Below are positions 39,217 to 48,679 of a stretch of DNA of 64,000 nt, piece after piece. Source of the DNA: Veillonella criceti. Its GTDB lineage: Bacteria > Bacillota > Negativicutes > Veillonellales > Veillonellaceae. The notes below the pieces were generated by a model. It was not told where the DNA came from and made no database searches. It was given only the letters and a program-made list of their open reading frames with translations. The DNA is taken from NCBI RefSeq assembly GCF_900460315.1, contig NZ_UHIO01000001.1, positions 1,641,501 through 1,705,500 of the forward strand, given 5' to 3'. Both the position numbers and the translations under genes were made by a program. Position 1 is the stretch's first letter, and every line of letters starts with the position of its first letter.

Positions 39217-39310
39217 AACACCTATAGAAAATATAGATAAAACAATGAATTCTTTTGAATTTTAAAGAATTGAAATTATTTATCAATATTTTTCTATAGG
39301 TGTTTTTTAT
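39217..39310 (+). terminator. Long hairpin with T tract downstream of the frameshift gene
   Basis: AACACCTATAGAAAATAT (39217-39234) is mirrored by ATATTTTTCTATAGGTGTT (39286-39304), followed by TTTTTT. The loop contains further self-complementary AATTC/GAATT segments. It ends about 40 bases before the insertion sequence. Confidence 0.7.
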
Positions 39311-39347
39311 TTTGAGAGTTAGAAATGTGTAATTTCGAATAACGAAT

Positions 39348-40754
39348 GGCTCTTTGTCAAATTTTGGGGCGCTAAAGAGATTATGCACTCTTGGAAAGGA
39401 CATGCGACACAGTTGTTGCGTGTCCTTTTTTAGCATTAATGAATAAAATCCGGTTACGAAATCGTTCAAAGTTTTGTAAACCAAACGAACACCGCTTTAG
39501 TACTTTTATTTTGTTGTTACAACCTTCTGTAAAGCCATTGGAATAGGGTAATGTTAAGGCATTAATAATTTCGGTTCTCCAAAATGTAAATGTTTTTAAG
39601 AGTGATTGAAACTCAGGTAATTCAGAAGCCTCAACTAAGGATAGCCATTGATCAATGGCCCATTGAATATTTTCTTTATCTTTGAATTTTAAAACATGAG
39701 AAAAGGATTGTTTTAGTGTATAGGCACGATGTAATCGGGGCGAATAATGAAACATATCCATAAGCTTAGTGAACTCTTTGTCTGTTAATGATTCAAAGCG
39801 TTTAGTTAATACTCGTTTATTGGCTTTAAAGGTACGACTTACATTGCATAATAGATTTTGCTCTACTTTGCGTACCCGTTCTAAGGCAAAGGTAACTAGC
39901 CGTATTAAGTGAAATCTATCAACTACAATTTCAGCTTGAGGGAACCAAGTTTTCATAACCGAACGAAATTGAAGTGACATATCCATTGTGATGTATTTTA
40001 CATTATTTCGTATATATCTAGGGAATTGAGCAAAGTATTTCGCTAGTTCCGTAGTATCTCGTTTAGGCAGAATATCTAGTATTTTATGCGTTTCTGGATC
40101 AGTAAGAATGACTTGGTATTTTTGACCAGCTGCATTGCCTTTGAATTCATCAATAGATAGTACAGGTGGTAGTGTTGAGGGGCGACTATAGTTAATTTCG
40201 TTAAAGACTCTTAGTACTTGGTTTACGCTTACATGGCAATGCTTAGCCACAGCTTTGTAAGATGTTACTTCAGAGAGTTGTTGACATATTACTTCACGAA
40301 GTCTTGGGGTTGTTCTAAGATAGCGAGAAGAAAACTCTGTTTTTTCATTGAAAGTGCGTCCGCACGTGCATATATAACGACGTTGACGATATAAGAGAAG
40401 AATGGTTTTTTCATTGGTTGTAGTATGCTGAATTTTTCGGTTAGTATAGCCTTTTATTCGTGTAGTTTGTGAATGGCAATTAGGGCATCTATGAGGACGT
40501 ACAGGACTTTCTACGTAAAGTAAGTATTCTGAGCTAGTTTCACGCATATTTTTTATATATTCTGCTTTGATTCCGAGTAAATTTCCTATATAATTAAGTG
40601 TAGACATATTGAGTAAACATCCTTTCATAATGGTTTCGTCGCTTTTATTGTAACGGATTTTATTCAATATGTCTTTTTTTATATAAAAAAGTAGGCGCCA
40701 AGAGGACACGCAGTTTGCGTTTCTCTTTAGCGCCCCAAAATAAATTATAGAACC
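39348..40754 (-). mobile_element. Intact ISL3-family insertion sequence (1407 bp)
   Basis: Both ends begin GG-T-TCT and share a perfect 20-bp inner inverted repeat ATTTTGGGGCGCTAAAGAGA (39361-39380, reverse complement at 40722-40741). The outer 13 bases are only partly conserved. A single intact transposase gene fills it. Matching 8-bp flanks indicate a simple, probably recent transposition into the gap between the frameshift gene and the first adhesin. Confidence 0.93.
39381..40607 (-). CDS. ISL3-family transposase
   Basis: DDE transposase of about 408 residues. The N-terminal zinc finger CPNCHSQTTRIKGY and CTCGRTF is followed by a helix-turn-helix and the DDE domain: Asp in LSIDEFKG, Asp in VVDRFHL and Glu in SNGFTEGCNNKIKVLKR. 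I start at ATG 40607 (MSTLNYIGNLLGIK), which fits the family; the frame stays open 34 codons further upstream without a ribosome binding site. The frame is uninterrupted, so the element should be active. Confidence 0.93.
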   Translation of the reverse strand: MSTLNYIGNLLGIKAEYIKNMRETSSEYLLYVESPVRPHRCPNCHSQTTRIKGYTNRKIQHTTTNEKTILLLYRQRRYICTCGRTFNEKTEFSSRYLRTTPRLREVICQQLSEVTSYKAVAKHCHVSVNQVLRVFNEINYSRPSTLPPVLSIDEFKGNAAGQKYQVILTDPETHKILDILPKRDTTELAKYFAQFPRYIRNNVKYITMDMSLQFRSVMKTWFPQAEIVVDRFHLIRLVTFALERVRKVEQNLLCNVSRTFKANKRVLTKRFESLTDKEFTKLMDMFHYSPRLHRAYTLKQSFSHVLKFKDKENIQWAIDQWLSLVEASELPEFQSLLKTFTFWRTEIINALTLPYSNGFTEGCNNKIKVLKRCSFGLQNFERFRNRILFINAKKGHATTVSHVLSKSA

Positions 40755-40762
40755 TAACGAAT

Positions 40763-41059
40763 TGTTAATTATTGATGAAAAAATAACACAAAATTAACAT
40801 TATATTTCAAAAATGATATACGTCGTGATATAGATTCTTGATAATTTATTAAGTATAATAAAATGGATTTTTATTAAAATAAGATGAAAGGAGAAGTTAT
40901 TAAAGTTAATATATATTTATATGGCCTAATAAATTATTAAGTTTATTTTAAGAGTAAAAAATAAATATATATGATGTATTAGGTTATTATATTAGTTATT
41001 TTAAAATCTATGTAAAGGGTAAATGTTGTAGTTGTATAAGTTTTAGTAAGGAGACTGTT
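40763..41059 (+). promoter_or_regulatory. AT-rich leader of the first adhesin gene
   Basis: No ORF is seen. AATATATATTTAT (near 40908-40920) and ATAAATATATAT (40961-40972) form an inverted repeat around a 40-base loop. Several -10-like TATAAT-type hexamers exist and none stands out. AAGGAG at 41048-41053 is the adhesin ribosome binding site. Confidence 0.4.
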
Positions 41060-44059
41060 ATGAAACAAAAGCGGGCGTTAAGTGTGTTAGTATTAGCTGC
41101 TATTTCAGTATCGGCAGGTGTTGTACAAGGGGCTGAAACAGGGGCTAAATTTATAGGAATAGGTCCAACGAATCCAGAAGTGACTACAGGGAGTAATATT
41201 GATGGAAGCGGGGCAACAGGAGCTAATGCGTTGGCCATTGGAGTAGCTGCACAGGCTAAAGCAATTAATGGCACGGCTATTGGAGTAAACGCACAGGCTG
41301 ATACAACGAATGCTACGGCTATTGGTAACGGGGCTAAGGTAAATAATGAGGGAGGCAGTGCTATTGGCGGGATTGCTATTGGTACGAATGCTCACTCTCA
41401 TAATATGAGTAATGGGAATCATGAGAGTATTATTACATTTGGACGTGATAGGACAGCCCTTACTGGTGGGATTGCTATTGGCCAAGATACACATGCGCGG
41501 ATTGGTAATGTAGAGCTAGGCAATCGAGATTATCGTGGCCAGATTGGTGATTTTGATTTTTCAGCAACGGATGGAAAAATTGGTGGTACCGCAATTGCTA
41601 ATAGTGGTAAATTAAAGAATTCTGATGTAACGACTGGTGTAGGCTCTACCACCGTTGGTGACAATTCATTTAATATGGGGAATTTTTCGAGTATTAATGG
41701 TTCTTATAATGTAATATCAAAAGCGTATGATAAACCAACGGCATCTTGGGTAGGAAATCAGCTAACCCGTGGTATGAATGCTCTTCATAATGCAGGGGCC
41801 GCCATTCAAGGCTTTGGGTCTAGTATTAGTGGCTCTTTAAATAGTATTGAAGGCAATGAACCATTAAATGCCAATATATCTTCTTTGCTTGGCGTTGCTA
41901 GTGATCCTGTAAATGGTCTTATGTATTCGGGAACAGCTTCTAATATTGTAGGTACAGCCAACCGCATTAGTAAAAGTAATGGGGCTTTAATTTTTGGCAC
42001 GGGCAACGAAATTACTAATTCGTATATTACACCAAATAGTCCAATTATTATGGACTCTTTGTCTACGAACGTTCCCTTTTTGGGTACGTTATCATTAAAA
42101 CCAACGGTTGCCAGTAATTCAATTAAAGAATTAGCTGACACACTTCGTAAGTATTCACAAGACAATCGGATGGGCTCAGTCGGGATTATGGGTGGTGCTA
42201 ATAAAGCTGATTATGCCTTATTTTCTACTATTTCCGGGGTAGGGAATACATTGACTGGTGCTGGCGCGACTAACAATGTTAATTTAAATTCAGGAAATAC
42301 TAAATTAGCTAATGTTATTGATGGAAATACATTTGCTACTTTTAATGCAATAACTGGTTATGAGAATACGGGTAAAGTTGTCTCTCATAGTTATATTAAT
42401 GGTTCTTACAATAACCTTGAAAATGCAACAGAAAATATTGTTATAGGTAATAACCAAACACTTAAAGGGACAGAAGGCTCAAAAGCTAAGGGGAATATTA
42501 TATTAGGTTTTAGAGATAAGAAAGATGAGACAGCCTTGAAAAATACACTGTTGAATGCAGTGGCTATAGGCAATGATAGTTCTATTGCTGGAGATAATGC
42601 TATTGCCATTGGCTATAAGGCAAGTAGTGGTGTAGAGAATGGGGTAGCTTTAGGTTCACAAGCTGTAGCAGGAACTGGTGCGGGTATATCTGGCTATGAT
42701 CCAGTTAAAAATCAAGCATCTACTGAAACAGATAAAATTTGGAAGTCCACTTTAGGGGCTGTATCTGTAGGGAATGATGCTAATACGCGTCAAATCACTA
42801 ATTTAGCAGCTGGTATGGCTCCAACTGACGCAGTTAATGTGGCCCAATTACAAGCTGTTAGTGGCATGATTGTGAAGCCTACTATTTCTATTCTTAGTAA
42901 AGGTAGAAAAAGTGATACTACCTATGTAGGTGGAAGTGCAGTTGTGACAAATCACGATGTCAATGGGATGATATTTGACTTTGGCGATGGTTTATATGCG
43001 GAAAAGCAGAAAAATACTGATGGCAAAGATGTTATTTTAGTAGGTGTTGATAAAAACGTTATTAAGCCAGGTGTTGATGGAGCTCCTGGCACTCCTGGTA
43101 TTCCAGGCAAAGATGGAACTGTAGTAGAAGTATCAAAAAATGAAGAAACTGGAGAAACTACTATTACCACTAATCCGGATACGGCTGAGAAAAATTCTGT
43201 CGTTGTAAAAGATGGAAAAAATGGAAAAGACGGCATAGATGGCAAAGATGGTGTATTTGACTTCTCCATCATAGCAGATAAAACAGTAACACCAATCACT
43301 GTGGCAAAAGATAGTCCTCTAGTTGAAGTGCATGGGGATAGTAACATTCAGACAATCGCTAATGGTAATACGTTAACCGTTAGTCTTAATAAGGACATAA
43401 CAGTTAATTCAGTGACAACAAAGACAATACAGGCAGAATCTTACAAAGTAGGAGATGCCACGTATATTAATGAACAAGGTCTTAATGCTAATAATAAGGT
43501 AATTAAGAATGTAGCGGCTGGAGAAGATATGACTGATGCGGCGAATGTAGGACAGTTACGTGAATTAAATAATACAGTGAGCCAGTCTATTCACAAACTG
43601 CAAAAAGATAGCAACCGTGCTGATGCGATGGGGGCGGCGTTAGCAGCTCTTAGTCCACTTCAGTATGACCCACTAGAGCCGACACAAATTATGGCAGGTT
43701 ATGGCTATTATGGTGGTGAAAATGCGTTTGCGTTAGGTCTTGCTCATTATAAGCATGAATCCTTGTTATTCCGTGCAGGGGTAGCTATGAATGGTGGCAA
43801 TAGTAAGTTAATGGCTAATGCAGGGGTAACTTGGAAGTTTGGGGATAGCAAAAAGGAACGAGCGCTTGTAGAAGAATATCGCCAAGGCCCAATTTCTTCT
43901 AGTTATGTATTACAAGATAAATTGGCAATCTTAGAAGCTGAAAATATTCAGATAAAAGCAATGCATGAAAAATTAGTAGCTGATTATTCACAATTAGAAA
44001 AAGATAATGCGGAAATGAAAGCTAAAATTGACGTGTTAATGCAACGTATGGGGCTATAA
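41060..44059 (+). CDS. Trimeric autotransporter adhesin with post-anchor coiled coil
   Basis: A 999-residue type Vc surface protein. Order: signal peptide (1-24, cleavage near VQGAE); a YadA-like head made of short repeats of the ANALAIGVAAQA type (30-610); a neck RQITNLAAGMAPTDAVNVAQLQ near 580-600; collagen-like Gly-X-Y blocks (GAPGTPGIPGKDG near 673 and NGKDGIDGKDG near 720); and a second neck before a YadA-like anchor (about 835-932, ending NAGVTWKFG). Unusually, about 65 residues follow the anchor, including a heptad coiled coil (LAILEAENIQIKAMHEKL). It probably mediates adhesion or coaggregation. It is transcribed in tandem with the next adhesin. Confidence 0.9.
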   Translation: MKQKRALSVLVLAAISVSAGVVQGAETGAKFIGIGPTNPEVTTGSNIDGSGATGANALAIGVAAQAKAINGTAIGVNAQADTTNATAIGNGAKVNNEGGSAIGGIAIGTNAHSHNMSNGNHESIITFGRDRTALTGGIAIGQDTHARIGNVELGNRDYRGQIGDFDFSATDGKIGGTAIANSGKLKNSDVTTGVGSTTVGDNSFNMGNFSSINGSYNVISKAYDKPTASWVGNQLTRGMNALHNAGAAIQGFGSSISGSLNSIEGNEPLNANISSLLGVASDPVNGLMYSGTASNIVGTANRISKSNGALIFGTGNEITNSYITPNSPIIMDSLSTNVPFLGTLSLKPTVASNSIKELADTLRKYSQDNRMGSVGIMGGANKADYALFSTISGVGNTLTGAGATNNVNLNSGNTKLANVIDGNTFATFNAITGYENTGKVVSHSYINGSYNNLENATENIVIGNNQTLKGTEGSKAKGNIILGFRDKKDETALKNTLLNAVAIGNDSSIAGDNAIAIGYKASSGVENGVALGSQAVAGTGAGISGYDPVKNQASTETDKIWKSTLGAVSVGNDANTRQITNLAAGMAPTDAVNVAQLQAVSGMIVKPTISILSKGRKSDTTYVGGSAVVTNHDVNGMIFDFGDGLYAEKQKNTDGKDVILVGVDKNVIKPGVDGAPGTPGIPGKDGTVVEVSKNEETGETTITTNPDTAEKNSVVVKDGKNGKDGIDGKDGVFDFSIIADKTVTPITVAKDSPLVEVHGDSNIQTIANGNTLTVSLNKDITVNSVTTKTIQAESYKVGDATYINEQGLNANNKVIKNVAAGEDMTDAANVGQLRELNNTVSQSIHKLQKDSNRADAMGAALAALSPLQYDPLEPTQIMAGYGYYGGENAFALGLAHYKHESLLFRAGVAMNGGNSKLMANAGVTWKFGDSKKERALVEEYRQGPISSSYVLQDKLAILEAENIQIKAMHEKLVADYSQLEKDNAEMKAKIDVLMQRMGL
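43241..43920 (+). repeat. 680-bp segment shared with the next adhesin (copy 1)
   Basis: Nearly identical to 46589-47268; I found only scattered single-base differences at its 5' end (for example GAC/GAT at 43258-43260 and ATCACT/ATAACT). It encodes the stalk end, neck and anchor. Confidence 0.95.
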
Positions 44060-44119
44060 TTGCCAGTGAATTTTAGTAATACTGACATTGGATTTTAATG
44101 CACTAAGAGGAGTTTGTAG

Positions 44120-47100
44120 ATGGGAAAGTTGCAAAAAAAGCAAAATCATTTGAATAAATTAATGGTAGCTAGTTTGGTATGTGGCGTATTTGGCGCATAC
44201 TTTGGCTCTACTGTATGGGGTGCTACTATTACCTATGATGAGACTAAAAAGAATATCATTTTAGGCAATCAAATTTCTGATGCTGGTGGGGAAGGCAATA
44301 CTTCGGTATCTGGAGCATATAATTTTATTCATGGCAATGGCAGAGCTGATAGTAGTAATAATTATGCTGGTCGGATAAGTGGTGATTTCAATACTATAAT
44401 AGGAAGTCAAGTAGGCCGAGATAGAAGTGGGAATTATAATGTGAGTATAGGTGACTATGTGCATGAAGTTGCTAGTGGTGACTATAAATTTGCTATGGGC
44501 TATAAAGCAGGCATGACATCTAAAGGCAATTATAATTTTGCCTTTGGTTCAGAAGCTGGTCACAATGTAAAGGGGAATAATAATATTGCCTTAATGGATG
44601 GTGCTGGTAGTGACCTACAAAGTGTTACAACCGTTGAAAATGGCGTAGAAAAAATTGAAGATAGTAATTATAACTTAGCTATAGGTTATCAAGCGGGCTC
44701 AGATTTAAAGGGCAGTTTTAACTATGCCTTTGGTTCACAAGCTGGTAAGGTAGTGAGGGGCAATGATAACGTAGCCTTTGGTGCGAAGGCAGGTCAAAAT
44801 GTTGTGGGAACAACAAATTATGCTTTTGGCACAAGTGCCGGTCAAAATGTACAAGGTGATGGTAACTATGCTTTAGGTACTAATGCAGGTCAATATATCC
44901 AAAAATTTGTTAAGGCAACCGGTGAACTAGGGCAATCTGTAGGTAACAATAATATAGCTCTAGGAAAATTTTCAGGATCTAATATTGTAGGTAATTTCAA
45001 TGTGGGCATTGGTGAAAACGCAGGACGTTATGTAGGTTATGAAGCTAGCAGTTATGATGTGTCTAATGTAGATAATTTCGGTGAGCCTCAAGTAAATGTG
45101 AAGGGGACTACTCTGGTTGATGGGGCAGAGCATAATATAGCATTAGGTTTTTCCTCAGGGAATTATGTAGCTGGTCAAGATAATTTCTCTGTAGGGGTTG
45201 CTGCTGGCAGTTATATTGAAGGTGACAGTAATGTGGCCTTAGGCAAACACAGTGGTCAATTTGTTACTGGCGGCGAAAATATGACTTTTGGTGCTCGCGC
45301 TGGCGTATTTGTAACGGGTGATGATAATGTAGCCATCGGTGTGGAGTCTGGTCGATATATTCAGGGCGATAAAAATATAAGCATTGGTAGTCGTGCAGGT
45401 ATTAGTGACAATACAAATCATACTGCTTTGGCGAATAAATCTAACACCATATCTATTGGGAATAATTCTAACTCTGAAATTGCAACAGGTATCGCTATAG
45501 GTTCTGAGGCAAAATCTAAAAAAGTGGGTGCTAGTGCTTTGGGTGTAAAAGCTAAGGCTATTGAAGAGAATACATTAGCGCTTGGTGCTGAAGCGGAAGC
45601 AAATGTAGTAAATTCAGTAGCTTTGGGAAGTAAATCTAGTGTAGAGGCTAATAAAAATACTAACACAGCAGGTAATACAGAATATACAACAGCTACCGTA
45701 AATTCGTTAGAATTGACTTTTGCAGGGGGGAAAAGTAATGGCATTATCAGTGTAGGTACTGTGGGTAATGAACGACGTATTCAAAATGTAGCAGCTGGTC
45801 TTGTTTCAGCAACATCAACAGATGCGATTAATGGATCTCAGCTGTATAGCGTAATTAATTCAGTAACAACGCCTACTATATCCTTACGTTCTGCAGGTAT
45901 AAATGTTAATAAGAATATAGCTTCTAGTTATACGGCAGGGACAAACATAGTAACTAGTAAACCCCTTCATGGTATGACTTTTGATTTTGGGGATGGGCTG
46001 TATGCGGAAGAAAAAGAAGGTAGTGATGGTAAGAAAGTTATTTTAGTAGGTGTTGATAAGAGTCTTATCAAACCTGGAGAACCTGGGATTCCAGGTAAAG
46101 ATGGTGTTACCATTAAGAGTATTGAGTCAGATGGCAGCGGCAATACTACAGTAACATTTACTGATGACCAAAGCTTTGTTATTAAAGATGGAGCACCAGG
46201 TAAGAATGGCACAGATGGTAAAACAGGGCCTAAAGGTGATACCGGAGAGAGAGGTCCGCAAGGCCCAGACGGTAAACAAGGGGCTAAAGGTGATACCGGA
46301 GAGAGAGGTCCACAAGGCCCAGAAGGTAAAGATGGCATAGATGGTAAACCGGGTCTTCCAGGTAAAGATGGAACTATAGTGGAAGTATCTAGAAATGAAA
46401 ACACTGGGGAAACTATAATTAAGACTATAGATCCTACTACCAAAAATAGTGAGTCAGTGATTATAAAAGACGGTAAGCAAGGTTTGCAAGGTGAACCAGG
46501 GCCTAAAGGAGATCCTGGAGAGACAGGTCCACAAGGTCCAGAAGGTAAAGATGGCACAGATGGTAAACCAGGTCTTCCAGGCACAGATGGCAAAGATGGT
46601 GTATTTGATTTCTCCATCATAGCAGATAAAACAGTAACACCAATAACTGTGGCAAAAGATAGTCCTCTAGTTGAAGTGCATGGGGATAGTAACATTCAGA
46701 CAATCGCTAATGGTAATACGTTAACCGTTAGTCTTAATAAGGACATAACAGTTAATTCAGTGACAACAAAGACAATACAGGCAGAATCTTACAAAGTAGG
46801 AGATGCCACGTATATTAATGAACAAGGTCTTAATGCTAATAATAAGGTAATTAAGAATGTAGCGGCTGGAGAAGATATGACTGATGCGGCGAATGTAGGA
46901 CAGTTACGTGAATTAAATAATACAGTGAGCCAGTCTATTCACAAACTGCAAAAAGATAGCAACCGTGCTGATGCGATGGGGGCGGCGTTAGCAGCTCTTA
47001 GTCCACTTCAGTATGACCCACTAGAGCCGACACAAATTATGGCAGGTTATGGCTATTATGGTGGTGAAAATGCGTTTGCGTTAGGTCTTGCTCATTATAA

Positions 47101-47386
47101 GCATGAATCCTTGTTATTCCGTGCAGGGGTAGCTATGAATGGTGGCAATAGTAAGTTAATGGCTAATGCAGGGGTAACTTGGAAGTTTGGGGATAGCAAA
47201 AAGGAACGAGCGCTTGTAGAAGAATATCGCCAAGGCCCAATTTCTTCTAGTTATGTATTACAAGATAAGGTCGATTATTTAGAAAATTTAGTAGAAAAAC
47301 AGCAAGAGCAATTGATTTTACAAGAAGAGCGTTTGAAGTTACAGGAAGCGAAGCTAAACGAGTTAATGCAACAATTTGCGAAGTAG
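44120..47386 (+). CDS. Trimeric autotransporter adhesin with collagen-like stalk
   Basis: A 1088-residue paralogue of the upstream adhesin. A long signal peptide (1-35, ending VWGATI) precedes a head of around fifteen repeats resembling NYAFGTSAGQNVQGDGN (residues 60-440). A YadA-type head and neck with NAVAL/AIG motifs (440-600) follows, then a collagen-like Gly-X-Y stalk (about 655-830, with GPKGDTGERGPQGPDGKQG), and the same neck and anchor as the upstream gene. After the anchor comes a different coiled coil (VDYLENLVEKQQEQLILQEE, 1050-1088). No cysteines stand out. AGAGGAG precedes the ATG by eight bases. A terminator follows. Confidence 0.9.
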   Translation: MGKLQKKQNHLNKLMVASLVCGVFGAYFGSTVWGATITYDETKKNIILGNQISDAGGEGNTSVSGAYNFIHGNGRADSSNNYAGRISGDFNTIIGSQVGRDRSGNYNVSIGDYVHEVASGDYKFAMGYKAGMTSKGNYNFAFGSEAGHNVKGNNNIALMDGAGSDLQSVTTVENGVEKIEDSNYNLAIGYQAGSDLKGSFNYAFGSQAGKVVRGNDNVAFGAKAGQNVVGTTNYAFGTSAGQNVQGDGNYALGTNAGQYIQKFVKATGELGQSVGNNNIALGKFSGSNIVGNFNVGIGENAGRYVGYEASSYDVSNVDNFGEPQVNVKGTTLVDGAEHNIALGFSSGNYVAGQDNFSVGVAAGSYIEGDSNVALGKHSGQFVTGGENMTFGARAGVFVTGDDNVAIGVESGRYIQGDKNISIGSRAGISDNTNHTALANKSNTISIGNNSNSEIATGIAIGSEAKSKKVGASALGVKAKAIEENTLALGAEAEANVVNSVALGSKSSVEANKNTNTAGNTEYTTATVNSLELTFAGGKSNGIISVGTVGNERRIQNVAAGLVSATSTDAINGSQLYSVINSVTTPTISLRSAGINVNKNIASSYTAGTNIVTSKPLHGMTFDFGDGLYAEEKEGSDGKKVILVGVDKSLIKPGEPGIPGKDGVTIKSIESDGSGNTTVTFTDDQSFVIKDGAPGKNGTDGKTGPKGDTGERGPQGPDGKQGAKGDTGERGPQGPEGKDGIDGKPGLPGKDGTIVEVSRNENTGETIIKTIDPTTKNSESVIIKDGKQGLQGEPGPKGDPGETGPQGPEGKDGTDGKPGLPGTDGKDGVFDFSIIADKTVTPITVAKDSPLVEVHGDSNIQTIANGNTLTVSLNKDITVNSVTTKTIQAESYKVGDATYINEQGLNANNKVIKNVAAGEDMTDAANVGQLRELNNTVSQSIHKLQKDSNRADAMGAALAALSPLQYDPLEPTQIMAGYGYYGGENAFALGLAHYKHESLLFRAGVAMNGGNSKLMANAGVTWKFGDSKKERALVEEYRQGPISSSYVLQDKVDYLENLVEKQQEQLILQEERLKLQEAKLNELMQQFAK
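46230..46337 (+). repeat. 54-bp tandem repeat in the collagen-like stalk
   Basis: Two copies of a 54-base unit starting CTAAAGGTGATACCGGAGAG (46230 and 46284) differ at two or three positions and encode GERGPQGPxGK. Related, more diverged units follow at about 46500-46580. Confidence 0.8.
46589..47268 (+). repeat. 680-bp segment shared with the previous adhesin (copy 2)
   Basis: Offset by exactly 3348 bases from 43241-43920. The identity stops abruptly after the anchor, where the two coiled-coil tails diverge. Confidence 0.95.
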
Positions 47387-47438
47387 TAACAAAAAATAAT
47401 AACAAAGGGGTTTATATAGGGGAATTAAGATAAAAAAG

Positions 47439-47475
47439 CTCCGACACTTTAAAATTAAGGTGTCGGAGTTTTATA
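47439..47475. terminator. Bidirectional terminator between adhesin and LysR gene
   Basis: AAAGCTCCGACAC and GTGTCGGAGTTTT flank an AT-rich loop. T tracts occur on both strands, serving the adhesin gene (+) and the LysR gene (-). Confidence 0.85.
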
Positions 47476-47484
47476 TATAAATTA

Positions 47485-48426
47485 TTATAGTGAAGTTGTA
47501 TTTGCAAGTTGTGAAATTTCCGTATGTGCTGATGTTTGTTCAATTACATGAGAGCGGAAATAATTCACCCATAAACGAATGGCGGGTACAATCATGGAGC
47601 GTTCATTCCAAATCATACCAAGAACCCAGTTGATGCGTGGCTCAATAGGAATTGATACGAGATGCTTACGATCAAGGCGTTCACAAATTGTTTGTGGTAG
47701 AATGGCCGTACCTAAGCCACTTTTTACAAGTTCTGTAATAAAATCCCAGTTATTACTTTGAGCTACAATTTGAGGCACTACACCGATTTCTTGAAAACGG
47801 CCTAAGATAATATCATACAAAGAAAAGGATGGATGGAAAAAGACCAATGGTTCTTTGCGAATTTCTTGTAAGGTAATGGACTCATAATTAGCAAATGGTG
47901 AGTCAGGTTGCATTACATAATATAATGGTTGATGATTAAAAATATAGGTTTGTGTATCAGGATTCGTAAAATCTGATACGGGCAAGGTAACAAAGCCTAC
48001 TTGAAGCTGTCCATCTTGAACTAATTGAGCAATTTGTGGAGAGCCATGCTCGCTTACTTTAAGCGAAATTTGTGGGTAGGCGGCCATGAAGTCGCGAATA
48101 ATTGGGGATAAGAATGAAGAACCAATCATCGGGGGAATACCGAGGCTTAATTCGCCTGACTCCATATCGTTTGTATGATGCATTTGATGTTCCAGTACTT
48201 CAAATTGACGTACTAAGGCTTCAATCTGTGGAAGCACCGCGCAGGCTTCGTTGGTGAGCTCTATGCGATGGCCACGACGACGGAATAATTGTTTGTTCCA
48301 TTCCCCTTCTAAGAGGCGTACTGCCTTGCTGAGGGAAGGTTGACTGACATGTAAGGTTTGAGCCGCTTTGGTAAAACTTTTTTGACGAGCGACTTCTACA
48401 AAATATTTTAAATGGGTAATATCCAT
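47485..48426 (-). CDS. LysR-family regulator, probably of the lrgAB-like pair
   Basis: A 313-residue LysR-type regulator. The N-terminal winged helix (residues 1-60, ITHLKYFVEVARQKSFTKAAQ and LHVSQPSLSKAV) is standard, followed by a type 2 periplasmic-binding-like effector domain. It is divergent from the LrgA/LrgB genes, 253 bases away, as CidR is from cidABC in staphylococci, where it responds to acetate or pyruvate metabolism. That pairing is the basis for proposing control of the neighbouring holin-like operon. The effector is unknown. Confidence 0.88.
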   Translation of the reverse strand: MDITHLKYFVEVARQKSFTKAAQTLHVSQPSLSKAVRLLEGEWNKQLFRRRGHRIELTNEACAVLPQIEALVRQFEVLEHQMHHTNDMESGELSLGIPPMIGSSFLSPIIRDFMAAYPQISLKVSEHGSPQIAQLVQDGQLQVGFVTLPVSDFTNPDTQTYIFNHQPLYYVMQPDSPFANYESITLQEIRKEPLVFFHPSFSLYDIILGRFQEIGVVPQIVAQSNNWDFITELVKSGLGTAILPQTICERLDRKHLVSIPIEPRINWVLGMIWNERSMIVPAIRLWVNYFRSHVIEQTSAHTEISQLANTTSL

Positions 48427-48679
48427 AATTTCCTCCTGCTATATATTTCTTTATTTATTATAACTAAAAAGAATATTGTCGTATAGGGAAAAAATATTAT
48501 TTTTTTTATAAAAAATGAGATACAATAGGTCATGCCAAAGAGGATATCGAAAAATTCCTATTTGAGTAAACTTTTCGTTTCACATGCATTTGAAGAATGA
48601 ATACTCATAGATAGATTATTCTGTAAAGAGTCAAAAAGTCGATTGGATGATGTGATAGATGTAGGGGAGGCAATGACGA

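Larger units (their letters stand above)
39340..40762. repeat. 8-bp target site duplication flanking the IS
   Basis: TAACGAAT occurs at 39340-39347 and again at 40755-40762, immediately outside the two IS ends. An 8-bp duplication is the ISL3-family norm. Confidence 0.9.

Noticed and set aside
45967-46695. 242-codon Pro-rich minus-strand ORF
   Set aside because: It is the antisense of the Gly-X-Y collagen-like region of the adhesin; no start signal or independent support.
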